A stretch of 48,524 nucleotides of DNA from WTJO01 sp965660165 (GCA_965660165.1 CBFHYU010000015.1:1-48524), one strand, 5' to 3'. Shown: positions 10,402 to 19,817, counted from the stretch's first letter. Program-made: numbers and translations. The notes: generated by a model from the sequence alone, not told the origin.

Positions 10402-11550
10402 TTAATAAGTTGTAAGATTATATCTTACTTTGATTCCATCACGGCTAAGCGGCAGATCACGGATAATTTCGCCAACCTTGCCAAGCCGGAAATTATCAAT
10501 GGTTGGGGTTTTCACCATCAACCCACCAGCATTCCCTGTGCTTAATAACAACGCTTCATCCATTACTGTGACCATTGTCTCGCCAGAGCGTAATAATTTG
10601 CTGACCAAAACCTCGCCATCACGACGGGCAATTTCAAGCCATGCGGCAGATGTTGCTGTGATGATAAGCTCTCTTTGCGGGATACGGGATTGCGCAACAG
10701 CCCCTGATGCACTGGCAGTATTCAGCGGTTCTTGAGGCTGATTAAGCAACTCTGGCTCGGATGGCACGCTAGCATTAGACGCAATCTCTGTCAGGGACGG
10801 CGCGGCAGGCGCTTCAGGCTGAGTTGCAAGGGGTGTTTGCGGTTGTATTTCGTTTTGCGCTATCTGAGCTGGCGCACCCACTGTTTCGGTTTGGCGCGGC
10901 GATGCACTATCTGCTATATCGCTCTGTTGCTCAAGGGACGCAACCGGCGCTATTTTCGCTGACTGAGCCTCACTAGCTGGAGCAAGCTCGCTAGCTGGCG
11001 TTAAGCTCATGGGTGTATCTGCAATATCAGCTTGCGCTATGATCGGCGGTTCAGACACGTTAGAGATATCTGTGAACTGATTTACAATCTTTTCGTCATC
11101 TTCACCCTGTTCAAGCTGAGCTGTGGTGACAATCGCTGTATTTTCATTTATCGCCACTGCCCAGAAGATATAGCCCCCCAATGCCACTGTTACCAAAATA
11201 AGCGCTAGCATTGAGGTTGCCATTTTTGGCACAAGCGCCTGCACAGGAAACCGATATTCAGGCTTTTTAGACACTGATTCATCAGCTTGTTTCAGGGCAG
11301 CTATCAGCGGTTCAGCATCCACATTCACCACATCGCAATAATTGCGCAGAAAGCCTTTGACATAGCTATTGCCTGGCAACATATCAAACTGGCCAGATTC
11401 AATATATTTAAGATAATCTTTTGAAATTCTAGTCTGGTCAGAAATATCGGTTAGCGATATCTTCATCGCTTCGCGAGCTGTTTTCAGCGCAAAGCCAATA
11501 TCTGCTGGTGTTATACAAATATCTTCTTTAAGACCGATTTTATCCGTCAT
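10402..11550 (-). CDS. RodZ-like protein: helix-turn-helix, membrane segment, DUF4115
   Basis: A 382-residue inner-membrane protein with RodZ architecture. Residues ~15-85 form a Cro/CI-type helix-turn-helix (TDISDQTRISKDYLKYIESG, then PGNSYVKGFLRNYC). One transmembrane helix lies at about 110-132 (SMLALILVTVALGGYIFWA). A long Ala/Pro/Gln/Glu-rich periplasmic linker covers about 140-290. The C-terminal DUF4115 domain (SAAWLEIARRDGEVLVS to the end) closes it. In E. coli RodZ links MreB to the elongation machinery through the HTH domain. Whether this protein does so, or regulates transcription, cannot be seen. The position just before ispG matches the rodZ-ispG-hisS order common in proteobacteria. 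Confidence 0.88.
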   Translation of the reverse strand: MTDKIGLKEDICITPADIGFALKTAREAMKISLTDISDQTRISKDYLKYIESGQFDMLPGNSYVKGFLRNYCDVVNVDAEPLIAALKQADESVSKKPEYRFPVQALVPKMATSMLALILVTVALGGYIFWAVAINENTAIVTTAQLEQGEDDEKIVNQFTDISNVSEPPIIAQADIADTPMSLTPASELAPASEAQSAKIAPVASLEQQSDIADSASPRQTETVGAPAQIAQNEIQPQTPLATQPEAPAAPSLTEIASNASVPSEPELLNQPQEPLNTASASGAVAQSRIPQRELIITATSAAWLEIARRDGEVLVSKLLRSGETMVTVMDEALLLSTGNAGGLMVKTPTIDNFRLGKVGEIIRDLPLSRDGIKVRYNLTTY

Positions 11551-11712
11551 CTCAAAAACATTCCTGCCCTTTTTTCGAGAATAACTCTTCTTTTGCTGTT
11601 ACCTTAAAATAGCGTAAAAATCTACCATAAAATGTTAAAACGACTGAATTATTGGCTTTTTTACCCGAATTAGACCTTCAATTTTGGCCATTTGGATCGG
11701 TTTTTTACCCCT

Positions 11713-12933
11713 TTAGGAGGTTTCAAGCCCATAGGCATCATGCAATGACCTAACAGCAAGTTCGGTATAATCTGCATCAATCAATGTTGATATTTTGATC
11801 TCAGAGGTTGAGATCACATGCAGATTTATACCCTTTTCTGCAAGCACAGAAAACATTGTTCTAGCAATGCCTGGCTGGGTTCTCATCGCTGTTCCAATAA
11901 CTGAAATTTTAGCGATATTAGTATCTGCAATGACCCTGTTAAACGCTAGGTCTGCTTTTTGCGCCTCAAGCACTTGAACCGCCCTGTCTGAATCAAGGGC
12001 AGCCACCGAGAAGGTAATATCTGTTCGCGAGTCATCAGGAGAGGCGGACTGTACGATCATATCAACATTGATATGATTATCTGCCAGAGCGCCAAATACG
12101 GTTGCGGCAATACCTGGTTTGTCAGGCAGGCCAACCAGCGTGACTTTCGCTTCATCACGTGAATAGGCAATACCGCTGATTTTCTGCTTTTCCATATTAT
12201 CATCCTCTTCAATGACCAAAGTGCCTTCTTCTTCAACAAAGCTTGAGCGCACCTGAAGCTTCACATTATGAGACATCGCCATCGCAACTGAGCGGGTTTC
12301 AAGCACCTTTGCGCCTGCTGAAGCCATTTCCAGCATTTCTTCAAAGGTAATTGTATCTAGCTTGCGTGCCTTTGGCACCACTCTGGGATCGGTGGTATAG
12401 ACGCCATCTACATCTGTATAGATATCGCATCTATCTGCATTTAATGCGGCGGCAAGCGCAACCGCTGAGGTATCAGAGCCGCCGCGCCCAAGCGTGGTGA
12501 TTCTATTATCATCTGCAATCCCTTGAAAGCCAGCTACCACAGCAACTTGATTTGCGGCCAGACGTGATTTCAGCACTGACACATCAATGTCTTCGATACG
12601 GGCAGAGCTATGAACATCATTTGTTCTGAAAGGCAGTTGCCAGCCAAGCCATGAGCGTGCATCAACCGAAATATTCTGCAACGCAATAGCCAACAACCCA
12701 ACCGTTATCTGCTCGCCAGACGCAACTATCGTGTCATATTCACGCGCATCATGCAAAGGCCCTATATCGCGCGCCCATGCAACCAGCTGGTTAGTTGTGC
12801 CTGCCATAGCAGAGACCACTACCGCAACCTGATTTCCGTTATCTATCTCAGACTTTACACGCATTGCCACAGACCGAATTCGGTCAAGATCAGCTACTGA
12901 TGTGCCGCCAAATTTCTGCACAATAATTGCCAT
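11713..12933 (-). CDS. lysC: Aspartate kinase
   Basis: Aspartokinase phosphorylates aspartate at the head of the lysine, threonine, methionine and diaminopimelate pathways. The 406-residue protein has the N-terminal KFGGTSV nucleotide/substrate motif (residues 6-12) and the LGRGGSDTSAVALAAAL catalytic block. Two C-terminal ACT domains (about 260-400) usually bind feedback inhibitors such as lysine or threonine. It is a monofunctional enzyme, not fused to homoserine dehydrogenase. The internal translation start seen in some lysC genes cannot be judged here. It is transcribed away from ubiG. A promoter with a palindrome on its start site lies 30-77 bp upstream (separate entry). Confidence 0.97.
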   Translation of the reverse strand: MAIIVQKFGGTSVADLDRIRSVAMRVKSEIDNGNQVAVVVSAMAGTTNQLVAWARDIGPLHDAREYDTIVASGEQITVGLLAIALQNISVDARSWLGWQLPFRTNDVHSSARIEDIDVSVLKSRLAANQVAVVAGFQGIADDNRITTLGRGGSDTSAVALAAALNADRCDIYTDVDGVYTTDPRVVPKARKLDTITFEEMLEMASAGAKVLETRSVAMAMSHNVKLQVRSSFVEEEGTLVIEEDDNMEKQKISGIAYSRDEAKVTLVGLPDKPGIAATVFGALADNHINVDMIVQSASPDDSRTDITFSVAALDSDRAVQVLEAQKADLAFNRVIADTNIAKISVIGTAMRTQPGIARTMFSVLAEKGINLHVISTSEIKISTLIDADYTELAVRSLHDAYGLETS

Positions 12934-12962
12934 CTGGATAGGTCATCCTTTATATTCAGCTA

Positions 12963-13010
12963 CAAAACAGTCTGTTTTGGATATAATCGGTTGCGGTTTC
13001 GCACTGTAAA
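12963..13010 (-). promoter_or_regulatory. lysC promoter with 17-bp palindrome (putative operator)
   Basis: On the minus strand a -35-like TTTACA (complement 13005-13010) and a -10-like TTATAT (complement 12981-12986) are 18 nt apart. Directly downstream lies a perfect palindrome at 12963-12979, CAAAACAG-T-CTGTTTTG, ending ~30 bp before the lysC ATG. Its one-base centre makes it a poor RNA hairpin but a good two-fold protein site. The position over the predicted start site suggests repression. The regulator is unknown. The symmetric site could equally affect ubiG on the other strand. Confidence 0.5.
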
Positions 13011-13113
13011 ATGGCGTGTTAATACACTATCTTGAGATTATGGGCAAACCCAAATCAAGAACGCATGCCAAAAAGACATAATAGCTAGCCTATAATCAAG
13101 GAAGGATAGCGCA

Positions 13114-13881
13114 ATGAGCAACAGCACTTTTTCTGCGTCAGACCCTGCGTCTGTTGATGCAGCAGATGTTGCAAGATTTGACCAGCTGGCCGCACAATGG
13201 TGGGATGATACAGGGGCGATGAAGCCACTGCATCAATTCACCCCTGTCAGAATCGAATATATTGTAAATTCCATCAGACGGGCGGGGCTATCAAACAGCC
13301 CCTCATCACCTCATCCCCTATCTGGGCTGAAAATGCTAGATGTAGGTTGTGGCGGAGGGTTGCTAGCAGAACCGCTAGTGCGTCTTGGTGCAGAGATGAC
13401 CGCAATAGATGCCTCAAAAGGGGCTATTCACGCAGCCCAGATCCATGCAAAAAGCCAAGGCTTGGTGATTGATTATCAGAATATGAGCAGTGAGGAGCTA
13501 TTAGCACAGGCTGGAAGTGTGGGGCGGTTTGATCTTGTTTATGCTTCTGAGGTGATAGAGCATGTCAACGATAGGCATAGCTTTTTATCAACCCTCGCCC
13601 AGTTAGTGCGCCCACAAGGGCTGGTTATTATCACCACCATCAATAAATCTGTGCCCGCCTTGCTAGGGGCAAAATTTGCCGCAGAATATCTGCTGAAGAT
13701 AGTGCCGCCTGGCACCCATGAATTTAGCAAATTCATCAGCCCCCACCAGCTTGTAGCTGAGGCTGCAGAACATGATATTAGCATTGAAAATATCACTGGT
13801 TTTGTGCCACGCCTATCTGGCGGCTTCAGATGCTCTTCGGTAACAGCGATAAATTATGGCGTATGTGGCAGGCGGCGATAA
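13114..13881 (+). CDS. ubiG: Ubiquinone biosynthesis O-methyltransferase
   Basis: UbiG performs both O-methylations in ubiquinone synthesis with SAM as donor. The 255-residue protein starts with the family-typical DVARFDQLAAQWWDDTGAMKPLH, has the SAM-binding motif LDVGCGGGLL near residue 75, and carries IDASKGAIHAAQ and ASEVIEHV. The C-terminal PPGTHEFSKFISPHQL block is specific for UbiG. All these motifs distinguish it from generic methyltransferases. It is alone on the plus strand, divergent from lysC, and it ends 19 bp before the convergent DUF1178 gene. It implies a quinone-based respiratory chain. Confidence 0.96.
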   Translation: MSNSTFSASDPASVDAADVARFDQLAAQWWDDTGAMKPLHQFTPVRIEYIVNSIRRAGLSNSPSSPHPLSGLKMLDVGCGGGLLAEPLVRLGAEMTAIDASKGAIHAAQIHAKSQGLVIDYQNMSSEELLAQAGSVGRFDLVYASEVIEHVNDRHSFLSTLAQLVRPQGLVIITTINKSVPALLGAKFAAEYLLKIVPPGTHEFSKFISPHQLVAEAAEHDISIENITGFVPRLSGGFRCSSVTAINYGVCGRRR

Positions 13882-13900
13882 TCTCGCGCGAGCAGGCAGG

Positions 13901-14401
13901 CTAATTATCTTTTGGAAGATCAGGCAGGGCAAATATATCAATGCCCTCTTCTTGCAGTTCGGCACGTTCTGCCTCAGAACAGTGGCCATAAATATTTTCA
14001 GCCTCAATCTCGCCTGAATGTATTTTTCTGGCTTCACTGGCAAAGTCTTGCCCTACATCTTTGAAGTGAGAGGTTACTGTTTGCTGAATATGTTTCAACA
14101 TTAACCGCATCGCCATCATATTCGGCGCATCCCCTGTATGCATCACAGCATGATTATTTTCGGCAGGCGCAGGCGCTTGGGCGCTATCAGACATGCTTGA
14201 TGGATGCTCTGACAGCTTATGCTTTGCTTGTGTTTTCGGTGTGCTTAATTGCGGAGCTGACAGCATTTTCTCAACAGCCTTAGTGCCGCAATAAGGGCAT
14301 TCAACTAGCCCGCTTGCCATTTGCTTACGCAAAGAATCTAGACTGTCAAACCAGCCCTCAAATTCATGTGTATTCTCGCACTTTATTGAAAAATTCTTCA
14401 T
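13901..14401 (-). CDS. DUF1178-family protein
   Basis: A 166-residue protein. Its N-terminus reads IKCENTHEFEGWF, followed by CPYCGTKAVEKMLSAPQ. The first CxxxH-type and the CxxC pair suggest a small zinc ribbon. The C-terminal half (YGHCSEAERAELQEEGIDIFALPDLP) is the conserved DUF1178 ending. The function is unknown. DUF1178 genes often lie near ubiG or carbon-nitrogen hydrolase genes in Alphaproteobacteria. Here it converges on ubiG and follows secA by 34 nt in the same direction, so it may be co-transcribed with secA. Confidence 0.88.
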   Translation of the reverse strand: MKNFSIKCENTHEFEGWFDSLDSLRKQMASGLVECPYCGTKAVEKMLSAPQLSTPKTQAKHKLSEHPSSMSDSAQAPAPAENNHAVMHTGDAPNMMAMRLMLKHIQQTVTSHFKDVGQDFASEARKIHSGEIEAENIYGHCSEAERAELQEEGIDIFALPDLPKDN

Positions 14402-14435
14402 GATGGCTGTCTTATCATCCTACTTGCGAATAATA

Positions 14436-17042
14436 CTATCTTTCATGTTTACCATGACAATGTTTATATTTACGTCCAGACCCGCACGGACAGGCGGCAT
14501 TTCTTGACACCTTCTGTGTGGGTGCATTTGCTGGCTGTGCAGAAGCAGGTTGTGTCTGTTCTTCTGGCGGGTTGATCTCAACATGACTTAGCGCCATTGT
14601 TACTGTCTGGCGCAGTCTATCTAGCATCGCATCAAACATGAAAAAGGCCTCACGCTTATATTCATTAAGCGGGTCTTTTTGCGCATATGCACGCAATGAA
14701 ATACCTTGCCGCAACTGTTCAAGCTGAAGCAGATGTTCTTTCCAAAGCTGGTCAAGCACCTGAAGCAAAAGTGATTTTTCAGCCATGCGCATCACATCTG
14801 GGCTGAATCTGATCGCCTTTTCTGCCATATAGCTATCTGAGTTTTGTTGCAGTCTGGTGGTGATTTCTTCTTCTGCTACGCCATCTTCTGACACCCAGTC
14901 TTCTCCTGCCACAGACAGGCCAAGCACCTCATGTGATTTCTGGCTTAGCAACGCACCATCCCATTTATCAGCATAGCTATTTGCAGGGATAGCTTCTGCA
15001 ATAATCTGGTCAATCGCATCATAGCGCATTTCCCGCACAGTTTCCTGCACCTCTTCTGCCTGCATAATCTCTTTACGTTGGGCAAAGATGACCTGACGCT
15101 GATCATTCATCACATCATCATATTTAAGCAGCTGTTTTCTAATTTCAAAATTATGCGCTTCAACTTTTGACTGTGCCTTTTCAACCGCTTTATTGATCCA
15201 TGGGTGGGTAATCGCCTCACCTTCTTCAAGACCAAGCTTGCCAAGCATTGAATCAAGACGCTCAGAGCCGAAAATTCGCATTAAATCATCTTCTAATGAT
15301 AAAAAGAATTTTGACGCACCAGGATCTCCCTGACGGCCTGTTCTGCCGCGAAGCTGATTATCAATCCGGCGTGATTCATGGCGTTCTGTGCCAACCACAT
15401 ACAACCCGCCAGCATCAAGCGCTGTGTGTTTCAGCCCCTCAATTTCCTTAGCAATTTTGGTTGCTTTTGCCTGATGTATCTTGCCGTCCTCATTGGTTGC
15501 TTCGTCTGCAATCCGCATATCATAATTGCCGCCAAGCTGAATATCTGTGCCTCTGCCTGCCATATTGGTTGCGATTGTTACTGCGCCTGGCACCCCCGCA
15601 AGCGCGATGATTTTTGCCTCTTCTTCATGGAAGCGGGCATTCAACACCTTGTGGTCTATCTTCTGGTTTGTAAGCTGGGTCGACAAAAATTCTGATTTTT
15701 CGATAGATACGGTACCTACCAGAATTGGTTGTCCACGCTTCTGGCAATCCTTGATAAGCTCAAGCACAGCAGTATCACGTTCTTTTGAGGTACGATATAC
15801 CTCGTCATCATGATCTTTGCGAGCAACATCTTTGTTGGTAGGGATTGAGGTGACCTCAAGACCATAAATTTCAGAAAATTCGCCTGCTTCTGTCAGGGCG
15901 GTGCCTGTCATCCCTGCCAGCTTGTCATAAAGGCGGAAATAATTTTGATAGGTAACAGAAGCAAGTGTCTGATTTTCTGGCTGAATAGCCACAGCTTCTT
16001 TCGCTTCAATAGCCTGATGAAGCCCGTCTGAATATCGCCTGCCTTCCATTGCACGACCAGTAAATTCATCAATAATGACAATCTGGCCAGATTTAATCAT
16101 ATAATGGGTGTCGCGCTGAAATAGCTGGTGGGCACGTAATGCCTGATTGATGTGATGTAGCAGGCTAATATTGGCAACATCATACAGGCTGCCAGTGGAC
16201 AGCAATTCTGCCTGCTCAAGCAATGATTCTGCATGGCGCACGCCCTCTTCTGTCAGGCTGACCGAACGCGCCTTTTCATCTAGCTCAAAATCAGCCTCAG
16301 TAAATGACGCCATCAGCCTATCTACTGCCATATATAGTTCTGCCGATGTTTCCGCAGGGCCAGAGATAATAAGCGGTGTTCTGGCTTCATCAATCAGAAT
16401 TGAGTCAACCTCATCCACAATCGCAAAATGATGATCGCGCTGAACCATCTCTTCAAGGCTGAATTTCAGATTATCCCGCAAATAGTCAAATCCGAATTCA
16501 TTATTTGTGCCATAGGTTACATCACAATTATAAGCCGCGCGTCTTTGCACATCATCCAGACCACCAACTATACAGCCGACACTAAGTCCCAGAAATTCAT
16601 AGACCTGTCCCATCCACCCTGCATCACGAGAGGCAAGATAATCATTCACAGTAACCACATGCACGCCCTTACCAGACAGCGCATTCAGATAGACAGGCAA
16701 AGTCGCCACAAGGGTTTTACCTTCGCCTGTTTTCATTTCGGAAATGCGCCCCTCATGCAGCACGATACCGCCCATAAGCTGGACATCGAAATGGCGCTGA
16801 CCAAGCGTACGTTTTGCTGCCTCTCTGACAGTGGCAAAGGCTTCGACCAGAATATCATCTTCTGATTCACCTTGCTCAAGACGGTTTTTGAACCGTTCAG
16901 TCTGCGCGGCTAATTGCTCATCTGACATGGCCTGCATTTCTGCTTCAGCCTCATTGATAGCCTTTATTTGAGGGGCGATCTTTTTCACTTCACGGTCATT
17001 CGCATCGCCAAACAGGCTTTTTGCCAGCGCAGAAAACATCAT
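14436..17042 (-). CDS. secA: Preprotein translocase ATPase SecA
   Basis: SecA drives post-translational export through SecYEG. From the ATG at 17042 (868 residues) the start has AGG six nt upstream. The frame extends to 17075 without family support. Visible parts are the Walker A region in EMKTGEGKTLVATLP, the DEAD-type motif in VDEVDSILIDEARTP, the second helicase domain with TNMAGRGTDIQLGG, and the C-terminal zinc-binding SEC-C motif ACPCGSGRKYKHCHG, which contacts SecB and lipids. The length and domain order are normal. It is divergent from a periplasmic parvulin gene, a common alphaproteobacterial pairing, with an inverted repeat between the two. Confidence 0.98.
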   Translation of the reverse strand: MMFSALAKSLFGDANDREVKKIAPQIKAINEAEAEMQAMSDEQLAAQTERFKNRLEQGESEDDILVEAFATVREAAKRTLGQRHFDVQLMGGIVLHEGRISEMKTGEGKTLVATLPVYLNALSGKGVHVVTVNDYLASRDAGWMGQVYEFLGLSVGCIVGGLDDVQRRAAYNCDVTYGTNNEFGFDYLRDNLKFSLEEMVQRDHHFAIVDEVDSILIDEARTPLIISGPAETSAELYMAVDRLMASFTEADFELDEKARSVSLTEEGVRHAESLLEQAELLSTGSLYDVANISLLHHINQALRAHQLFQRDTHYMIKSGQIVIIDEFTGRAMEGRRYSDGLHQAIEAKEAVAIQPENQTLASVTYQNYFRLYDKLAGMTGTALTEAGEFSEIYGLEVTSIPTNKDVARKDHDDEVYRTSKERDTAVLELIKDCQKRGQPILVGTVSIEKSEFLSTQLTNQKIDHKVLNARFHEEEAKIIALAGVPGAVTIATNMAGRGTDIQLGGNYDMRIADEATNEDGKIHQAKATKIAKEIEGLKHTALDAGGLYVVGTERHESRRIDNQLRGRTGRQGDPGASKFFLSLEDDLMRIFGSERLDSMLGKLGLEEGEAITHPWINKAVEKAQSKVEAHNFEIRKQLLKYDDVMNDQRQVIFAQRKEIMQAEEVQETVREMRYDAIDQIIAEAIPANSYADKWDGALLSQKSHEVLGLSVAGEDWVSEDGVAEEEITTRLQQNSDSYMAEKAIRFSPDVMRMAEKSLLLQVLDQLWKEHLLQLEQLRQGISLRAYAQKDPLNEYKREAFFMFDAMLDRLRQTVTMALSHVEINPPEEQTQPASAQPANAPTQKVSRNAACPCGSGRKYKHCHGKHER

Positions 17043-17156
17043 TATTATCCTTTTCAAAAAAGACGCGCAAAACACGCCTTATCTTGCAGATAGGCATTTC
17101 ATCCGATTTTGTCAAATAACCAAAGGCATTTTTCTGGTGATTTGTCTTGATCATAG

Positions 17157-17189
17157 CTCAGCAATACCAAAAATCCGATGATTGCTGAG
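17157..17189. repeat. Inverted repeat between secA and parvulin gene
   Basis: CTCAGCAAT (17157-17165) and its exact complement ATTGCTGAG (17181-17189) are separated by 15 nt, in the ~207 bp divergent intergenic region. The 9-bp perfect arms could form a hairpin or bind a dimeric regulator. There is no T run on either side, so it is not an intrinsic terminator. Confidence 0.5.
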
Positions 17190-17249
17190 ATGCAGGCTTT
17201 ATGCTAACACAAAGCATGACATTCTCATTCAAAAATTAAGGGTCGTTCA

Positions 17250-18143
17250 ATGTTTTCCAGACTGAAAAAATGCCTGCCGTCAAAAACCAGATTTGGCGGC
17301 GGTAATATCTTATTTGGCCTATTTATGATGGGCGTGGTAACAGCCATTACCCCCCTGCATGCGCAAGAGCAGAAAATCACAGTAGCCGAAGTAAATGGAG
17401 AAGCCATTTTTCTAGATGAGGTGATGAGAATAGCAGAACAATTGCCTGCCGAAATTAAACAGCAACCTTTGGACACTTATTTCGACCGAATTGTTGATGA
17501 TATTATCGACTCGCGGCTAGCCGCCGCCGCTGGCAATCAGGCAGGGCTAACAGCAAATCCTGAGGTGTTGGCGCAGATGAGCATCGCCGCCCAGCGTGTG
17601 CTAGCAGAAGCCTTTATCACCTCAGAGCTTCGCAAGGTGATTACAGAAGCAGAATTGCAAAAGGCATATCAGCTATTTATTGCTGATGAAACCGCCCGTG
17701 AAGAGATTAAAGCAAGCCATATTCTGGTTGCCTCAGAAGCAGAAGCAAAGGCGATTATTGCCGAGCTAAATAGCGGGGCTGATTTTGCGGGGCTTGCGCG
17801 GGCTAAATCTACTGGCCCAAGCGGACCAAATGGCGGTGATCTTGGGTATTTTGCACGCGGAGCTATGGTGCCTTCATTTGAAAATGCAGCCTTTGCGCTT
17901 GAAGTCGGCCGTCATTCTGCCTCGCCTGTACAAACCCAATTTGGCTGGCATGTGATCAAGCTGGAAGATAAAAAACTGTCTGAAGCGCCGTCATTTGATG
18001 CGATTCGGGGCCAGCTACAAAACAATCTTGCCAATCAAGGACTAGCCAGAATTATTGAAGGCTTACGCGCACCTGCCAGCATTTCGCGGCTGAGCCTTGA
18101 TGAAGTAAGACAGGCGACTAAAGCCGTCATACAAAACCAGTAA
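17250..18143 (+). CDS. Parvulin-type peptidyl-prolyl isomerase, exported
   Basis: A 297-residue periplasmic foldase of the PpiC/SurA type. Residues 1-38 form a signal sequence with a basic start and a hydrophobic core (ILFGLFMMGVVTAI), ending near LHAQE. A SurA-like N-terminal helical region follows (about 45-145, with VNGEAIFLDEV). The parvulin domain (about 150-245) shows ASHILVASEAEAKAI, DFAGLARAKSTGPSGPNGGDLGYFARGAMVPSFENAAF and FGWHVIKLE, all typical motifs. It assists folding of outer-membrane and periplasmic clients exported by SecA, whose gene is divergent next door. It is 16 nt upstream of argJ and probably in one transcript with it. Confidence 0.92.
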   Translation: MFSRLKKCLPSKTRFGGGNILFGLFMMGVVTAITPLHAQEQKITVAEVNGEAIFLDEVMRIAEQLPAEIKQQPLDTYFDRIVDDIIDSRLAAAAGNQAGLTANPEVLAQMSIAAQRVLAEAFITSELRKVITEAELQKAYQLFIADETAREEIKASHILVASEAEAKAIIAELNSGADFAGLARAKSTGPSGPNGGDLGYFARGAMVPSFENAAFALEVGRHSASPVQTQFGWHVIKLEDKKLSEAPSFDAIRGQLQNNLANQGLARIIEGLRAPASISRLSLDEVRQATKAVIQNQ

Positions 18144-18159
18144 TTTATAGAGAGCTATC

Positions 18160-19398
18160 ATGTCATCCACGCTCGCGCGCTCACCATTAGCACCAGCCAA
18201 ATTCCCAGCTATGCCTCAGATAGATGGCATCAGCCTGTATGTTGCGGCGGCACAGATAAAATATCGAGATAGAGATGATATTATGCTGATGATGGCTGAA
18301 GAGGGGGCTGTTTCAGCAGGCATGTTCACCAAATCAAAAACAGCCTCTGCTGCAGTTGATACATCACGTGCCGCCCTAGCGACAGACAAGGCACGTGCCA
18401 TTATCACCAATTCTGGTAATGCCAATGCCTTTACTGGACGCAAAGGGGCAAATTCAGTTGCTGAATATTGCGCAGCACTTGCCGAAAGATTGATGATGTC
18501 TGCTAGCCATATAATGGTGGCATCAACAGGGGTAATTGGCGAGCTGTTACCAGCTGACAAAATGATTTCGTCATTTGATACTCTGCTCAGACAGCCTGCT
18601 AGCTGGAAGCAAGCAGCAGAGGCAATTTGCACTACAGATACCTTTGCCAAAGGGGCAACATGCCAGATAGAAATTGATGGAAGAATAATCACCTTAAATG
18701 GCATTGCCAAAGGATCAGGCATGATAGCCCCTGATATGGCTACCATGCTATGCTATGTTGGCACAGATGCCGCTATCTCTAGATCTTGTCTGCAACAGCT
18801 ATTATCACGCGCAATAGATAAAAGCTTTCACTGCATCACGGTCGATAGTGATACCTCCACATCTGATAGTGTCTATGCGCTGGCTAGCGGCACAGCAGGC
18901 AATAGCCCTATACAAACGCTAGATACAGATAGTGCAGACGCCTTTGAAGCAGCGCTTACAGATGTGCTTACTGATCTTGCCATCCAAATTGTTAAAGATG
19001 GCGAAGGCGCAAGCAAGCTTATCAGAATATCTGTTAGCCATGCCGCCTCTGATCAAGATGCCAGAATGGTTGCGCTATCTGTGGCCAATTCCCCGTTGGT
19101 CAAAACAGCAATAGCAGGCGAAGATGCAAATTGGGGGCGGATTGTAATGGCGGTTGGCAAGTCAGGTGCGCTGATTGACAGAGATACGCTATCAATATCT
19201 ATCGGCGGCATTGTGATAGCCGAAAAGGGCGAGGCAGCTGAGGGCTATGATGAAGCGCCAGTGACTGCCCATATGAAAGGCCAGACAATCGATATTGACA
19301 TAGATTTAGGCACGCCAGAAAATTCAGGTCATGCCTATATCTATAGCTGTGATTTAACGCATGGCTATATTTCCATCAATGCAGATTACCGAAGCTAG
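18160..19398 (+). CDS. argJ: Bifunctional ornithine acetyltransferase / N-acetylglutamate synthase
   Basis: ArgJ recycles the acetyl group from N-acetylornithine to glutamate in arginine synthesis and may also use acetyl-CoA. The 412-residue proenzyme is cut autocatalytically before a conserved threonine, visible as T195 in APDMATMLCYV, giving alpha and beta chains. Other family blocks are KSKTASAAVD, SGNANAFTGRKG, ASTGVIGELLP, and the ending GYISINADYRS. Everything needed is present. It follows the parvulin gene by 16 nt and precedes the Nudix gene by 4 nt, the usual secA-ppi-argJ-mutT neighbourhood of this class. Confidence 0.97.
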   Translation: MSSTLARSPLAPAKFPAMPQIDGISLYVAAAQIKYRDRDDIMLMMAEEGAVSAGMFTKSKTASAAVDTSRAALATDKARAIITNSGNANAFTGRKGANSVAEYCAALAERLMMSASHIMVASTGVIGELLPADKMISSFDTLLRQPASWKQAAEAICTTDTFAKGATCQIEIDGRIITLNGIAKGSGMIAPDMATMLCYVGTDAAISRSCLQQLLSRAIDKSFHCITVDSDTSTSDSVYALASGTAGNSPIQTLDTDSADAFEAALTDVLTDLAIQIVKDGEGASKLIRISVSHAASDQDARMVALSVANSPLVKTAIAGEDANWGRIVMAVGKSGALIDRDTLSISIGGIVIAEKGEAAEGYDEAPVTAHMKGQTIDIDIDLGTPENSGHAYIYSCDLTHGYISINADYRS

Positions 19399-19402
19399 GC
19401 CA

Positions 19403-19810
19403 ATGCATCAGCAAGATATTCAGCTTATTTCTGCTGTTGCCTTGATAGATAGTGATGGGCGGATATTGTTGGCACAGCGCCCCGAAGGCAAAGTGTTTGC
19501 TGGCTTTTGGGAATTTCCGGGCGGCAAAATTGAAGCTGGTGAAACCCCAGAATCAGCGTTAGTCAGAGAGCTAGATGAAGAATTAGGGGTTGATACCAAA
19601 GATAGCTGTCTTGCACCGCTAGGCTTTGCTTCGCATGAATATGAAACGCATCATATGATTCTTCTGCTATATGTTTGCAGAAAATGGTCAGGCAGGCCGC
19701 ACCCAAAAGAAGGCGGCACATTACGCTGGATGATGCCAGCACGTTTGCGTGATGTTGAGATGCCACCTGCCAATAGCCAGCTTATCTCTGTGATTCAGGA
19801 TATTTTGTAA
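19403..19810 (+). CDS. mutT: MutT-like Nudix hydrolase
   Basis: A 135-residue Nudix pyrophosphohydrolase, most like 8-oxo-dGTP diphosphatase, which removes oxidised guanine nucleotides. The full Nudix box spans residues 41-63, GKIEAGETPESALVRELDEE then LGV, with the catalytic RELDEE glutamates. The FAGFWEFPGGKIE lead-in and the IDSDGRILLAQRPEGK strand are typical of MutT. I chose the ATG at 19403, four nt after the argJ stop. An in-frame start at 19361 would overlap argJ. It ends 7 bp from the convergent methyltransferase gene. Confidence 0.92.
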   Translation: MHQQDIQLISAVALIDSDGRILLAQRPEGKVFAGFWEFPGGKIEAGETPESALVRELDEELGVDTKDSCLAPLGFASHEYETHHMILLLYVCRKWSGRPHPKEGGTLRWMMPARLRDVEMPPANSQLISVIQDIL

Positions 19811-19817
19811 CATCGGC

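Noticed and set aside
13882..13900. CTCGCGCGAG palindrome between ubiG and DUF1178 gene as terminator
   Set aside because: It is self-complementary with no loop and no T run; no more than a short GC-rich palindrome can be claimed.
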